From: Paenarthrobacter ureafaciens
Lineage (GTDB): Bacteria > Actinomycetota > Actinomycetes > Actinomycetales > Micrococcaceae
Assembly (NCBI RefSeq): GCF_004028095.1
Contig: NZ_SBHM01000007.1
Coordinates: forward strand, 2,046,001 to 2,110,000
Direction: 5' to 3'
Length of the DNA stretch: 64,000 bases
Part shown: positions 9,227 to 18,900 of the stretch, piece by piece
How positions within the stretch are numbered: the first letter of the stretch is position 1
How the letters are laid out: every line of letters starts with the position of its first letter
Position numbers and translations under genes: made by a program
Notes under the pieces: generated by a model
What the model was told of the DNA's origin: nothing
Databases searched by the model: none
Seen by the model: only the letters and a program-made list of their open reading frames with translations

Positions 9227-9859
9227 TCATTCGGGCTGCGGCAGGTCGCCGTCGAACGGTTCATCCACTGGTGAGGCGCTCCCGCGTCGACGCGTCGCGA
9301 TCAGGCCCACCACGACGCCGATCAGCAGGCCCACGGCCACGCCGATCAATGAACTCGCCCAAAACGGCAGCTTGGTGGCTGATCCCGCAAAGTATCCCAA
9401 GCCAACCTGCCATACCGCCCACAGGATGGCGCCAAGCCCGGCGCACAGGCTGAATCCCCGGATGGACACGTTGGCAATGCCTGACGCGGCCGACGTCGCC
9501 AATCGCCCGGCCGGGATGAACCGCGCACCGATGATGGCCCCGTACGTTGAGGACCGTCCGGCCTTGGCGATGGCTTCGTGAATGGCCAAGTGGGTTTTCC
9601 TTCCCCAGGACCACCGGTCCAGCACGTGGCTGATGCGCCGTTTGAAGAGCAGGTAGACGGCCATATCGCCAAGCCATGAGGCGAACGCGGCCAGGAACAA
9701 GATCAACCAGAAGTTGGCGTGGCCGTCAGCCGCGAGGGCGCCGCCGGTGATGACCACCATCTCTGACGGAACGGGCGGAAAAATGGCATCACCAAGCACC
9801 ACGGGAACAATCCACAGGTAGATGGCCGATCCCCACGAATCGGGCGAGATGAAGTCCAC
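9227..9859 (-). CDS. DedA/SNARE-associated family membrane protein
   Basis: About 210 residues with four or five hydrophobic segments and the DedA signatures: [14 protein letters not shown] early, [16 protein letters not shown], then [17 protein letters not shown] (the conserved R and P of the re-entrant loop). DedA proteins are now viewed as lipid-carrier transporters or scramblases; the bacterial role is envelope maintenance. The start is set at GTG 9859 because TACGTT lies 6 nt upstream (leaderless); GTG 9877 adds six residues and is possible. The tail is acidic and proline-rich. Confidence 0.88.
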   Translation of the reverse strand: MDFISPDSWGSAIYLWIVPVVLGDAIFPPVPSEMVVITGGALAADGHANFWLILFLAAFASWLGDMAVYLLFKRRISHVLDRWSWGRKTHLAIHEAIAKAGRSSTYGAIIGARFIPAGRLATSAASGIANVSIRGFSLCAGLGAILWAVWQVGLGYFAGSATKLPFWASSLIGVAVGLLIGVVVGLIATRRRGSASPVDEPFDGDLPQPE

Positions 9860-9933
9860 CCGCACAACGTACCGCACTTGCCGTGCCCGCCGCTTCCCTT
9901 GCCGTTGCCCACCCGCGACGGAAGACTGGCGGC

Positions 9934-10488
9934 ATGCGTATAAGGATCCTGCAAGGCGACATCACCACGCGAAGCACGGACGCGATCGTCAACGCCGCCA
10001 ACTCATCATTGCTCGGCGGCGGGGGCGTGGACGGTGCCATTCACAGGGCGGCCGGGCGCGAATTACTGGAGGCTTGCCGGGAACTGCGGCGGAACGAACT
10101 GCCCGGCGGCCTGGACGTGGGGAAAGCCGTGGCGACTCCCGGGTTCCGGCTTCCTGCGCGGTGGGTGATTCACACCGTGGGGCCCAACCGGCATGCCGGG
10201 GAAACGGACCCGGGGCTGCTTGCCTCCTGTTTCCGCGAAAGCCTCGCGGTTGCCTCGCAGTTGGGCGTCGGCAGCGTGGCTTTTCCCGCGATCAGTGCCG
10301 GGATTTACGGTTGGGATGCGCGCCAGGTTGCGGAGGTGGCGTACGACGTCGTCACCGCCTTGGGGGACTCCGTTCCGGAACGAGGCGGTTCAGGAAACAG
10401 CGGCCCGGGAAGTCCGCTGGAAATAGTGGAGTTCGTGCTGTTTTCGGAGCAGACGGCGGCCGTCTTTCAGTCCGTTTTTGAAGGTTAG
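9934..10488 (+). CDS. Macrodomain protein (O-acetyl-ADP-ribose/ADP-ribosyl hydrolase type)
   Basis: 184 residues. Macro fold signatures: [21 protein letters not shown] at the N terminus, [14 protein letters not shown] (ADP-ribose loop with the catalytic-site Asp/His), VIHTVGP, and [12 protein letters not shown]. This is the MacroD/YmdB pattern, which removes ADP-ribose from proteins or deacetylates O-acetyl-ADP-ribose. The start is placed at the ATG opening MRIRILQGD, where the domain begins; an upstream ATG at 9883 would add 17 residues not seen in the family. The stop lies inside a short tandem repeat. Confidence 0.93.
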   Translation: MRIRILQGDITTRSTDAIVNAANSSLLGGGGVDGAIHRAAGRELLEACRELRRNELPGGLDVGKAVATPGFRLPARWVIHTVGPNRHAGETDPGLLASCFRESLAVASQLGVGSVAFPAISAGIYGWDARQVAEVAYDVVTALGDSVPERGGSGNSGPGSPLEIVEFVLFSEQTAAVFQSVFEG

Positions 10489-10533
10489 GGCTGTGTTTGA
10501 AGGATAGGGCCGCGCATGTTGGATAGGGCCGCG
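10477..10533. repeat. Three imperfect ~19-bp tandem units (TTTGAAGGATAGGGCCGCG)
   Basis: Units at 10477-10495, 10496-10514 and a shorter one at 10519-10533. The first supplies the stop codon of the macrodomain gene. They sit in the convergent gap before the pseudouridine synthase. Confidence 0.65.
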
Positions 10534-10541
10534 TCGGAGCG

Positions 10542-11474
10542 TCAGACGCGGGCTTCGCTGAGCTCCAAGCGGCTGCGGTACTCCACGGGCTTCTTACTGA
10601 TGGGGTCAACAAAACGGATACCCCTGGCCAGGAGTTGCAGCGGCTTGCTGTAGTCGTCCGGCGCCTTGTCCAGCAGGTCCGGGTAGAACGCATCGTGGAG
10701 GATGCCCAGTCCCAGTGAGGCCATGTGAACCCGCAGTTGGTGGGTTTTCCCGGTGTGTGGTTCCAAACGGTACAGCGCGCGGCGCTGCGCCCTGGCGTCG
10801 AAGGTCCTGATCTGTTCAATCCGGGTCTCCGCATTCGGTTCGCCGTCAACCACTTCTGCCAGTAGGTAGCTGCGGGACTTGGTCATGCGGTTGCGGACAA
10901 CTGCGGGGAAGTCGACGGCGGGATACCCTGCGGCCGGGGTCGCGGCAGAGACGCACTCGTAGTCCTTCTGGACCTGGCGTTTTTCGAAGAGCACTTGGTA
11001 CTTGCCGCGTGTTTCCGGGTTGGTGGACAGGAGGAGGATACCGGCCGTCATTCTGTCCAGACGGTGCATGGGGATGAGGTCTGGCAGGTTTAGGAGGTTC
11101 CGCAGCCGGACCAGTGCCGATTCCTGGATATAGGTGCCGCCCGGGGTGGTTGGCAGGAAGTGCGGCTTGTCCACCACCAGGATGTGCTCGTCCTGGTGGA
11201 GGATGTTGATTTCCACGGGCAAGCGGGTCTCCGGCGGGAGCGTGCGGTAGTACCAAATGAAGGTGTGGTCCTCCAGTTTGGTGGCCCGGCTCAACGGGAT
11301 TCCGCCTTCGCCCACAATTTCGCCGGCGTCGAAGCGGTCCTCGATGCCTTTGGGATCGATGTGCCCCCAGCGATGCATCATGTAGTCCATCGCGGTCTCC
11401 CACGGGCCCTCATCCGGAAGCCGGAGGCGGGTTGCGTTCACGCCGTCGCGCACGGGGAGGGGGGATTGCATCAC
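10542..11474 (-). CDS. RluA-family pseudouridine synthase
   Basis: 310 residues, converts uridine to pseudouridine in structured RNA. The catalytic aspartate motif MHRLDRMTAGILLLS is present, as are the usual ILHQDEHILVVDKP strand and the C-terminal HQLRVHMASLGLGILHD. There is no S4 domain but a ~75-residue N-terminal extension, as in the actinobacterial branch of the family. The target RNA is not predictable. The start is a GTG with TAGAAT exactly 6 nt before it, pointing to leaderless translation; the ATG one codon later is the alternative. Confidence 0.9.
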   Translation of the reverse strand: MMQSPLPVRDGVNATRLRLPDEGPWETAMDYMMHRWGHIDPKGIEDRFDAGEIVGEGGIPLSRATKLEDHTFIWYYRTLPPETRLPVEINILHQDEHILVVDKPHFLPTTPGGTYIQESALVRLRNLLNLPDLIPMHRLDRMTAGILLLSTNPETRGKYQVLFEKRQVQKDYECVSAATPAAGYPAVDFPAVVRNRMTKSRSYLLAEVVDGEPNAETRIEQIRTFDARAQRRALYRLEPHTGKTHQLRVHMASLGLGILHDAFYPDLLDKAPDDYSKPLQLLARGIRFVDPISKKPVEYRSRLELSEARV

Positions 11475-11480
11475 CGAATA

Positions 11481-11486
11481 ATTCTA
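11481..11486 (-). promoter_or_regulatory. -10 box (TAGAAT) for a leaderless start at 11474
   Basis: Near-consensus hexamer on the minus strand, 6 nt from the GTG. Confidence 0.6.
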
Positions 11487-11547
11487 CGTTGCCCGGCAGC
11501 CCCTCCCTTGGACCCTGGGGAGGGGGCTACCGAACACAAAAAAGTTC

Positions 11548-11577
11548 TTGACAAAAAAAGTTGTCGGTAGTGATACT
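11548..11577 (+). promoter_or_regulatory. Promoter (TTGACA-18-GATACT) of the ArsR/SRPBCC operon
   Basis: A perfect -35 TTGACA, an 18-nt spacer and GATACT lie 6 nt before the ATG at 11584, giving a leaderless transcript. The spacer is AT-rich, unlike the surroundings. Confidence 0.75.
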
Positions 11578-11583
11578 TGAGGC

Positions 11584-12252
11584 ATGTTGGACATCGAAGT
11601 GATCGAGGATCCCTCCGCGGCGGAAGCATCGCTGGATCCGATCCGCACCCGGATCCTGCAGGAACTCACTCAGCCCGCAACCGCAACGCAGCTGGCGGCC
11701 AGGGTGGACATGCCGCGCCAGAAGGTCAACTACCACCTCAAGGCCCTGGAGCAGCATGGCTTGGTGGAACTGGTGGAGGAGCGGCGCAAGGGCAACGTCA
11801 CCGAGCGCGTCGTGCGTGCCACGGCAGCGTCCTACCTCATTTCCCCGAGTGCGCTGGCTTCCGTGGCGCCCGATCCCCGCCGCTTTGCCGACAGGTTCTC
11901 GGCCTTCTGGCTCCTCTCCCTGGCTTCGCGCACCGTGCAGGAAATGGGCAAGCTCATCTCCGGCGCAGCGGCGGCCAAGAAGAAGCTCGCCAGCTTCGCC
12001 ATCGACGGGGAAATCACCTTCCGCTCCGCAGCCGAGCGGGCCGCCTTCGCCGAGGAACTCGGCGTCGCCGTGACGCGGCTCGTGGACAAGTATCACGACG
12101 GCGGTGCTGCCGCAGTGGCGGGCGGCGCACGGAAGCACCGGCTCGTCGTCGTACTTCATCCGGCATTGAAGACACCGGTAACGGAACAAACAACTGAACA
12201 AACAACGCACGCACCAGCAGAAAAGGACCAGAGCAATGACTGGCAACCGTAA
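11584..12252 (+). CDS. ArsR-type helix-turn-helix regulator
   Basis: 222 residues. The N-terminal winged helix (DPIRTRILQELTQPATATQLAARVDMPRQKVNYHLKALEQHGL) is followed by an alpha-helical C-terminal half like the cyclase/START-linked regulators often found with SRPBCC genes. It overlaps the next gene by 17 nt. It probably senses a small molecule and controls this two-gene operon; the ligand is unknown. The last ~20 residues are rich in Thr/Gln/Glu and look disordered. Confidence 0.88.
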   Translation: MLDIEVIEDPSAAEASLDPIRTRILQELTQPATATQLAARVDMPRQKVNYHLKALEQHGLVELVEERRKGNVTERVVRATAASYLISPSALASVAPDPRRFADRFSAFWLLSLASRTVQEMGKLISGAAAAKKKLASFAIDGEITFRSAAERAAFAEELGVAVTRLVDKYHDGGAAAVAGGARKHRLVVVLHPALKTPVTEQTTEQTTHAPAEKDQSNDWQP

Positions 12253-12934
12253 GTTCGAAATTGTGGCGGACACCGAATTGCCCGGAACTCCTGAGCGCGT
12301 CTGGGAAGCCGTCACCAAGGGCACCTCGGCGTGGATGTTCCCCACCGACCAGTGGCCTGACGTGAAGACCGTGGAGGAACACCCAAACCACCTGGTTTCC
12401 CGCATGGAGGGCCCTGACGGCTGGTTCAACCAGTTGGAGCACGTCCTTGAGCCGCTTGAAGGTGGCCGGGCCAAGCTGCACTACGTGCACAGCGGCATCT
12501 TTGCCGATAATTGGGACGAGCAATACGACGGCGCCAGCAAGCACACCGAGTTCTACCTCCACACCCTGGGCCAGTACCTCCGCTACTTCGACGGACAACC
12601 GGTGGTCTTCACCGACGTCCAGGCACCTGCGGCATCCCGGACGCCGGACGGCTTCATCAAGTTGAAGGAGGCGTTGGGCGTCGAAGGAGCTGCTGCCGGA
12701 ACTTCCATTGATGTGGACGTCGACGGTGTGGGACGGCTCAGAGGGGAAGTGGACTTCTCGAACGAGAACTTCCTGGGCATCCGCACGTCGGACACGATGT
12801 ACCGCTTCTTTGGCCGGAACGCTTTCGGTGCACCGGTGGGCATGACTGTCCACGAGTTTGGCGGCAGCGGCGAGTCCGAGCTCACCGCCAAAACCTGGGG
12901 CGCCTTCCTGGAGCGGGTCTACTCGTCCAACTAA
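12236..12934 (+). CDS. SRPBCC (AHSA1-type) domain protein
   Basis: 232 residues. The N-terminal half shows the START/AHSA1 pattern (PGTPERVWEAVTKGTSAWMFPTD) that forms a hydrophobic ligand pocket. AAAAGGA lies upstream inside the arsR gene, and the overlap implies translational coupling. Such ArsR-SRPBCC pairs are common in actinobacteria and may protect against or bind small hydrophobic compounds; the true ligand is unknown. A long palindrome begins at its stop codon. Confidence 0.85.
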   Translation: MTGNRKFEIVADTELPGTPERVWEAVTKGTSAWMFPTDQWPDVKTVEEHPNHLVSRMEGPDGWFNQLEHVLEPLEGGRAKLHYVHSGIFADNWDEQYDGASKHTEFYLHTLGQYLRYFDGQPVVFTDVQAPAASRTPDGFIKLKEALGVEGAAAGTSIDVDVDGVGRLRGEVDFSNENFLGIRTSDTMYRFFGRNAFGAPVGMTVHEFGGSGESELTAKTWGAFLERVYSSN

Positions 12935-12983
12935 CTGGCACTAAGGGTTGTTCCCAGCGCTGGGAACAACCCCTACTGCCAGT
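12934..12983. repeat. 50-bp palindromic element at a convergent junction (family copy 1)
   Basis: Two 25-nt arms pair at 23 positions; the centre GGGTTGTTCCCAGC and its complement form a perfect 28-bp palindrome. It lies between the convergent SRPBCC and MocR genes and can act as a terminator in both directions. Its left arm matches the element at 39622-39679 closely. Confidence 0.85.
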
Positions 12984-13008
12984 CAGATGGGGTCAGGCTG
13001 CTTAAAGG

Positions 13009-14460
13009 TCAGGCGACGGCGAACCTCTCTTCAGCTTTTAGGCTCCGGCGGAGTTGCGGGGAATCGCCCAGCTTGTCCTGTGCCTCCCGGAGCGCCTTGA
13101 CCGCGGTTTCGAGTTGCGCGGGCGGAAGTGTGTAAGGCACCCGCATGTAGTGCTCGAACGCCCCACCGACGCCGAACCTTGGGCCGGCAGCCAAGCGGAC
13201 GCCGAATTCCGGTGCGACCACCGTCAGTGCGGTGCTGCCGGGTGTGGGGAGGCGACACCAGACAGTCAGGCCGCCTTGGGGTCGCTCCACTTCCCACTCC
13301 GGCAGATGTTCGGCCAGTAGTTCCAACAGTGAGGCGCGGTTGTCGCGCAGTTCTTCCAGCCGCGACCCAAGCGGCTCGGCGTAGGAGCGCACCAGCCGTG
13401 CCGCTGCGAGTTGTTCCACCACCGGCCCGCCGAGGTCCATGGTCGTCCTGGTGGCCACAAAGCGGGTGATCAGTGGTGCGTCGGCGCGGATCCATCCGGT
13501 CCGGAGCCCTGCCCAGTGCGACTTGCTGAGCGACCCTATCGAAACCACGGCGGGACTGAAAGCTGACATCGGTGCGGCAGTGCCGCCGTCGAGGTTCAGT
13601 CCCCGGAGCGTCTCATCCACAACCAGCACGGTGCCGGAGGAGGCCGCGGCGCGTGCCAGGCGTTTTCTGTAGTGGTCGGGCATGAGCCGGCCGGTGGGAT
13701 TGTGGAAATCCGGAACCAGGTAAGCCATGGCCGGCCGTTGTTGGTGCATGGCAGCGACCATCGCGTCGATGTCCCAGGAGTCCGGAGCGTCGGGGGAGGG
13801 CAGCGCGACGGGCAGGGGGCGGGAGCCCGCGGTGCGGATGGCGTCGAGGGCGTTCGGGTAACTCGGGTGCTCCACCAACACTTTGTGCTGTTTGCCGGCA
13901 AGTGTACGCAGAATGATGTTGAGTGCGTGTTGCGCGCCGGAGGTCACAAGGATTTGCTCCGGGGTGGTGGGTACGTCGTCGGCCGTGTACTTCGCGGCGA
14001 TGGCCTCCCGGAGGACTGGAATGCCCAAGGCGTCGTAGCCGAATCCCGGCAGGAGCGCCGGCAACTCGGTCAATGCGTCCGCGAAGGCACGGTGGACCAC
14101 CTCGCCGGCCGCGGGCAACGATGCGTAGGCCAGGTCCAGCAGGCCTTCGGGCGCGGCGAGGCCCGGCATGCTGACGGGAGTACTCCGGTGCGGAATGCTC
14201 GTCCGCCCTCGACTGCCTTGGCCCGCTGTCAGGAATCCTTGCTCGCGCAGGCTCGCATAGGCGGCGGTGATGGTGGTGCGGCTGAGTCCCAGGGTGGACG
14301 CCAGCGACCTTTCGCTCGGCAAGGCGACGTCCAGAGGAATGCGGCCATCCATCACCAGCAAACGCACGACGTCGGCCAGATCACGGTAGGCGGGCAGCGC
14401 GCCGGAGTTCCACGACCCAAGGAGTCGGGCCAGGGCGGTGGGGTTCAGTGAACTCGGCAT
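13009..14460 (-). CDS. MocR-family regulator (GntR DNA-binding plus aminotransferase fold), YczR-like
   Basis: 483 residues. GntR winged helix at 20-90 (PLDVALPSERSLASTLGLSRTTITAAYASLREQG), then a fold-type I aminotransferase domain. The PLP lysine is probably in SIGSLSKSHWAGLRTGW, with the expected YLVPDFHNPTGRLM and VVDETL motifs before it. Divergence from a YczE-type membrane gene matches the YczR-YczE divergon known from MocR surveys. The start ATG has AATACT 6 nt upstream. Three CCAGT/ACTGG half-sites in the shared gap are likely its operator. Confidence 0.9.
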   Translation of the reverse strand: MPSSLNPTALARLLGSWNSGALPAYRDLADVVRLLVMDGRIPLDVALPSERSLASTLGLSRTTITAAYASLREQGFLTAGQGSRGRTSIPHRSTPVSMPGLAAPEGLLDLAYASLPAAGEVVHRAFADALTELPALLPGFGYDALGIPVLREAIAAKYTADDVPTTPEQILVTSGAQHALNIILRTLAGKQHKVLVEHPSYPNALDAIRTAGSRPLPVALPSPDAPDSWDIDAMVAAMHQQRPAMAYLVPDFHNPTGRLMPDHYRKRLARAAASSGTVLVVDETLRGLNLDGGTAAPMSAFSPAVVSIGSLSKSHWAGLRTGWIRADAPLITRFVATRTTMDLGGPVVEQLAAARLVRSYAEPLGSRLEELRDNRASLLELLAEHLPEWEVERPQGGLTVWCRLPTPGSTALTVVAPEFGVRLAAGPRFGVGGAFEHYMRVPYTLPPAQLETAVKALREAQDKLGDSPQLRRSLKAEERFAVA

Positions 14461-14464
14461 CAGT

Positions 14465-14502
14465 CCAGTATTTCAAACTGGCTATGGATTACAAGGCCAG
14501 TT
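14465..14502. promoter_or_regulatory. Candidate MocR operator between divergent mocR and yczE
   Basis: Three half-sites: CCAGT (14465-14469), AACTGG (14476-14481) and CCAGTT (14497-14502). The first pair is a palindrome overlapping the mocR -10 box (AATACT at 14467-14472, minus strand). The second and third form a wider inverted repeat facing yczE. The arrangement fits autoregulation plus control of the neighbour. Confidence 0.55.
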
Positions 14503-14521
14503 TTCATGAATTATGGGATTC

Positions 14522-15196
14522 ATGATGACCCGAAGACTCACCCAACTCCTGCTCGGACTGGCCATGTATGGCATATCTCTGGCGATGTTCATTCGAGCCG
14601 GCCTTGGCCTTGATCCTTGGGATGTGTTCCATCAAGGAGTCTCGGAAAAGACGGGCCTCAGCATTGGGGTGGTGGTGATCGTGGTGAGTTTCCTGGTGCT
14701 TCTCCTCTGGATACCGCTGCGGCAGATGCCCGGTATTGGAACGCTGGCGAACGCGGTCCTGGTGGGCCTCTTTGCGGATCTGGGCTTGTGGCTGATCCCG
14801 GAGTTCTTCCATCTTGGCGGCCAGATCGCCCTGCTGGCGGGAGCGGTGGCGCTCAATGGCATCGCTTCGGCCTGCTACATCGGAGCCCGTCTGGGGCCCG
14901 GCGCCCGCGACGGCCTCATGACCGGCCTCGTGCGGCGGACGGGATGGTCCGTCCGGCTGGTGCGCACCGGAATAGAGGTCACCGTGTTGGCGATAGGTTG
15001 GCTGCTTGGCGGATCGGTAGGTGTTGGCACGGTGGTTTACGCCCTGGCCATTGGTCCACTCGTTCAGTTGCTGCTGCCGAGGTTCATGGTCCCGGAGGGC
15101 AAGCCTGATGCGGAGCCGGGTGTCGCCGCAGGGGCGGTACTGACGCGGCCTGAAAGGTCGTTTCAGGGCGCCGGCTGGCACCGGGGGCAGAAGTAA
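14522..15196 (+). CDS. YczE/YitT-type integral membrane protein
   Basis: About 224 residues with five hydrophobic helices and the YczE signature MYGISLAMFIRAGLGLDPWDVFHQG near the N terminus and GARLGPGARDGLMTGL in the middle. Function unproven; it may be a transporter for a compound sensed by the divergent MocR regulator. Three in-frame ATGs (14513, 14522, 14525) are possible. 14522 is chosen because AATTAT lies 7 nt before it and no ribosome site is visible. Its 3' end overlaps the convergent Nei gene by 34 nt. Confidence 0.85.
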   Translation: MMTRRLTQLLLGLAMYGISLAMFIRAGLGLDPWDVFHQGVSEKTGLSIGVVVIVVSFLVLLLWIPLRQMPGIGTLANAVLVGLFADLGLWLIPEFFHLGGQIALLAGAVALNGIASACYIGARLGPGARDGLMTGLVRRTGWSVRLVRTGIEVTVLAIGWLLGGSVGVGTVVYALAIGPLVQLLLPRFMVPEGKPDAEPGVAAGAVLTRPERSFQGAGWHRGQK

Positions 15197-15993
15197 ATGT
15201 CCCGCTCTTCGGTCCCGTCGGGTCCCGCGAGGAGGCCGTGCCGGATCTGCGTACCGCAGCGCCGGCAGGGTTGGCGGGTCCTGCCGTACACCCAGTAACC
15301 GGGACGCATGGCACGCGGGCCCAGCGTAGTCCGACGCCCGGGTCCAAGGTTTTCACCGAGGAGGCGCTTGGCGTCGGTGACGATTTTTGCAAGGTCCGGG
15401 ACCTGGCCCACGGGTAGCGCTGGGTGGATGCCAGACAGGAAACAGGAATCACAGCGGTAGATATTGCCTATCCCGGCAAGCTTGCGTTGATCCAGCAAGG
15501 CGAAGCCAATGGGAACGTCCGGTTCGGCCTGCAACCTCCGTAAGGCCTCCTCTTCGTCCCAGTCCGGGCCCAGGAGATCCGGCCCGAGGTGGCCGACGAT
15601 CTTGTCTTCCTCGCTGGTGGGCACCACATCCAGGATTCCCAGGGAGAAACCGACCGCGTCCCCTACGGGAGTGCGCAGCACACAACGGGCGGTATGACCA
15701 GGCTTCGTCCATCGGCCCCCGGGCGGGTAGACCATCCATGAGCCCTCCATCTTGAGGTGCGAGTGGATGGTCAATGCCCGCGGTTTCTTGCTGGCACCGG
15801 GCAGGGTGTCTTCCGGCCCCTCCAGACGCATCAGCAGATGCTTCCCGCGGGGCACCACCTCCACCATGGTCCAGCCCGACAGGTTCAGTGTGGCAAACCG
15901 GGGAACCCTGAAGTCTGAAGCGGTGAGGACCTGCCCTGCCAAGGCCTCGTGGAGCTTGTGTGCTGCCCGCCAAATGGAGTCTCCCTCAGGCAC
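15163..15993 (-). CDS. Fpg/Nei-family DNA glycosylase (Nei2-like)
   Basis: 276 residues, a base-excision repair enzyme for oxidised bases. The start is a GTG giving MPEGDSIW: Pro2 and Glu3 are the catalytic residues, and the PEGD form marks the Nei branch. The C terminus has a helix-two-turn-helix and a zinc finger with CRRCG and CPRC cysteine pairs. It overlaps the 3' end of the lhr gene by 8 nt in the same direction, so the glycosylase and the repair helicase are co-transcribed. A mismatch between this enzyme's GTG start and any annotated ATG would lose the catalytic proline. Confidence 0.94.
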   Translation of the reverse strand: MPEGDSIWRAAHKLHEALAGQVLTASDFRVPRFATLNLSGWTMVEVVPRGKHLLMRLEGPEDTLPGASKKPRALTIHSHLKMEGSWMVYPPGGRWTKPGHTARCVLRTPVGDAVGFSLGILDVVPTSEEDKIVGHLGPDLLGPDWDEEEALRRLQAEPDVPIGFALLDQRKLAGIGNIYRCDSCFLSGIHPALPVGQVPDLAKIVTDAKRLLGENLGPGRRTTLGPRAMRPGYWVYGRTRQPCRRCGTQIRHGLLAGPDGTEERDIYFCPRCQPAP

Positions 15994-18900
15994 GGATACG
16001 CAGTCCCTTCGGTGTGGAGTAGGCGCCGGCGGCAGCCAATGCCACCGCTATGGGGGTCTCCAGGAGATCGTGGCCGTTCACTTTCTCCATGAACAGCTTG
16101 TCCACGGCGCCGCTCCGCACTACGCCCACCAAGGCCTCGGCGGCCACGGTCAAGGCAGCCTCGTCGTGGCTGAAGGTGAGCAGGGTCTTGCCGCCGCGCT
16201 CGACGTAAAGCACCAACGCGCCGTCGACCATCACCACCAAAGCTCCGGCCTTCCTGCCCGGGCGGTGTCCCGAACCGGCTTCACCGGCCACACCCGGCCA
16301 CGGGAGGGCCGCGCCGTATGGGTTCGCCGGGTCCGTTGCCGCCAAGGCCAACGCTGACGGCTCGGCCTTGGAGATCCGGGCGTCTTCCGTGAAGGACCGC
16401 AGCCTGTCCACTGTGGCAGGCACCGCGAATTGGGCCGCGCCAAGGTGTTCAATGAAGTAGCCCCGGCGGCACCGTCCTGCCTCTTCCAACCGGGCCAGGA
16501 CCTTGTACATCAGCCCAAACCCGCCCAGGATGTTCTCGGCCATGACGGACCCGCGCGTCACCACTCCGTACCTGTCCAGCAGGAGCTCCGCGGTGCCGCG
16601 TGCATGGATGGTGGGGTCGAGCTCCGGGGCGGGAAGCGCGGACCAACGCCCGACGGCGAGCGGCGGCGTGGGTGCCGAAGCAGCGGTTGAACCGTAGCGT
16701 CCGCCGCTCAATCCCGGGGAGCCAAGGAGGCCTGCACCGTGGCGGCCCAAACGGCTCATGCGCGGTGCACGGGCCCTCGGGGCTTTCGCAACTTGCCGGT
16801 GGGCCGTCCGTCCTCCGGCGATCATGGCACGGACGGGGGCAAAGGTATCCCCGGTAACCCTGCCGACCCACACCAGGTCCCACAGCGCTGAGACGACGGC
16901 GTCGTCACTGAGCACGGCGTCCATGCCCCCGGCAACGTCCGTCAGTTGCCGGAAGAAGTAGCCGCCGCCGGCACTGAGGTAGTCCAGCAGGCGCTGCTGG
17001 GCATCGCCCGGTTCGAAGTCCGGCGAAGGGCTCAGGGTCAGTTCGGCAGAGTCTGCAACGTGGAGGCTGATCCATCCGTCATTGCCGGGCAGCTGGCCGG
17101 CTCCGGACCACAGCAGTTCACCCGCTGCCATGAGCTCGTCGAGCATCGCGGGTTTGTAGTCGGCCACCCTGCTGGCCAGCACCAACGGTTCCCATGCCGA
17201 TGCCGGGACGGGAACCCCGGACAGTTGGTCCACGGCAGTGATGATGCCATCCAGACCCCGCAGGGCCGAGCCCCTCGACTTTCCCTGGGCACTGACGTTT
17301 TGCCATGCGGGAAGGAAGCGACCGTAAGCGGCGGCGTCCACCGGTTCCACTTCCGCCCGCAACGCAGCGAGGGAGCGGCGCCGCAATTTCCGCAAGACCT
17401 CGGCGTCGCACCATTCGCTGGCAGGAGGAGCTTCCGGGCCCATCAACTCGGGATCGGTGGTTTCAGGGTCCAGGGTTGCGGCGACGGCGTGTGGTCGGAA
17501 CTCACCCTCCACAACCCTGCCGTCTGCCGCCAGCCGTTTCAGGGCACTATTGACGACGGCGACGCCCAGTCCCAGCCGCGTCGCCGCTTCGGCCGCAGTG
17601 AATGGTCCATGCGTGCGGGCGTAACGGGAAACGAGGTCTCCCAGCGGGTCCTGCACAGGTTCGATAAAGGCCAGCGGCACACCCATGGGAAGGGGAACAC
17701 CGATTGCATCGCGAAGCCGCGCCGCGTCTTCAATGGCAGCAAAGCGTTCGACGCCGCCGATTGTCACCTTGAGGGCGCGGTTCGCTTTCTGCAGTGCCAA
17801 CAGGTGCTGCTCTGCCTCAGCGGGAGTTCCGGGAGGAAGGGCTTTGTCTTCGGTGAGTTCCTGGTCCTCCGCATGGTCCGGAAACTGTTCCCGGTTCAGC
17901 AGCTGTTCCTGCTCCTGAACCAGTTCCTGCCCTTGCAGGCGCTCGGCTACTTCCTCCACGTCCAGCGGACCCAGCAGCCGGAGGAGGTCCGCAATGCCTT
18001 CCATCCCACGGACCCGACGATCCGGAACCAGCCGTTGCAGCTCCCGCTCGGTGGAATCGATGACTGCTGCGTCCAGGAGCTCACGGAGTTCCACCCTGCC
18101 CAGGAGCTCGTTCAGGAGGGTGGAGTCGAGGGCAAGAGCTGCAGCCCTGCGCTCGGCCAGGGGGGAGTCGCCCTCATAGAGGAACTGGGCGACGTAGCCG
18201 AACAACAATGATTTGGCGAAAGGAGATGGCTGCTGCGTAGTGGTTTCGACAATCCGCAGTTCCCTGCGTTCCACGGAGGCTGCGATGTCCTTGAGAGCCG
18301 GGAGATCGTAGACGTCCTGCAAGCATTCGCGCACGGTTTCCAGCACGATGGGGAAAGACGGGTACTTCTTGGCGACATCCAGCAGCTGGGCGGAACGCTG
18401 GCGTTGCTGCCACAGCGGTTGCCGCTTGGTGGGATTTTGGCGCGGCAGCAGCAAAGCGCGGGCAGCGCATTCCCGGAACCGCGACGCGAAGAGAGCGCTG
18501 CCGCCCACCTCTGCGGTGACGATCTGTTCCAGTTCCTCCGGATCGAAGAGGAACAGCTCCGCACCGGGAGGCTCGTCCTCCATCATGGGCACCCTGAGCA
18601 CAATGCCGTCATCGGCAGCCATCGCCGATCCGTCCAGGCCGTAACGCTGCTGGAGCCTCTGCCCCACAGCAAGGGCCCACGGCGCATGGACCGGCATGCC
18701 GAAGGGGCTGTGGAGGACCACCCGCCAGTCACCCAGTTCATCGTGGAAGCGTTCCACCACCAGCGTTCGGTCGCTGGGCACAACCTCGGTGGCCTGCTTT
18801 TGCTCCTCGAGGTATTGAATCAGGTTGCTTGCCGCGAAGGTGTCCAGACCGCTGGCCTGGCAGCGTTCCATGGCCGGCCCGGTATCAGCTGCCGAAAGTT

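Noticed and set aside
16946..18211. 421-codon plus-strand frame within lhr
   Set aside because: Opposite to a clearly coding helicase region; no motif.
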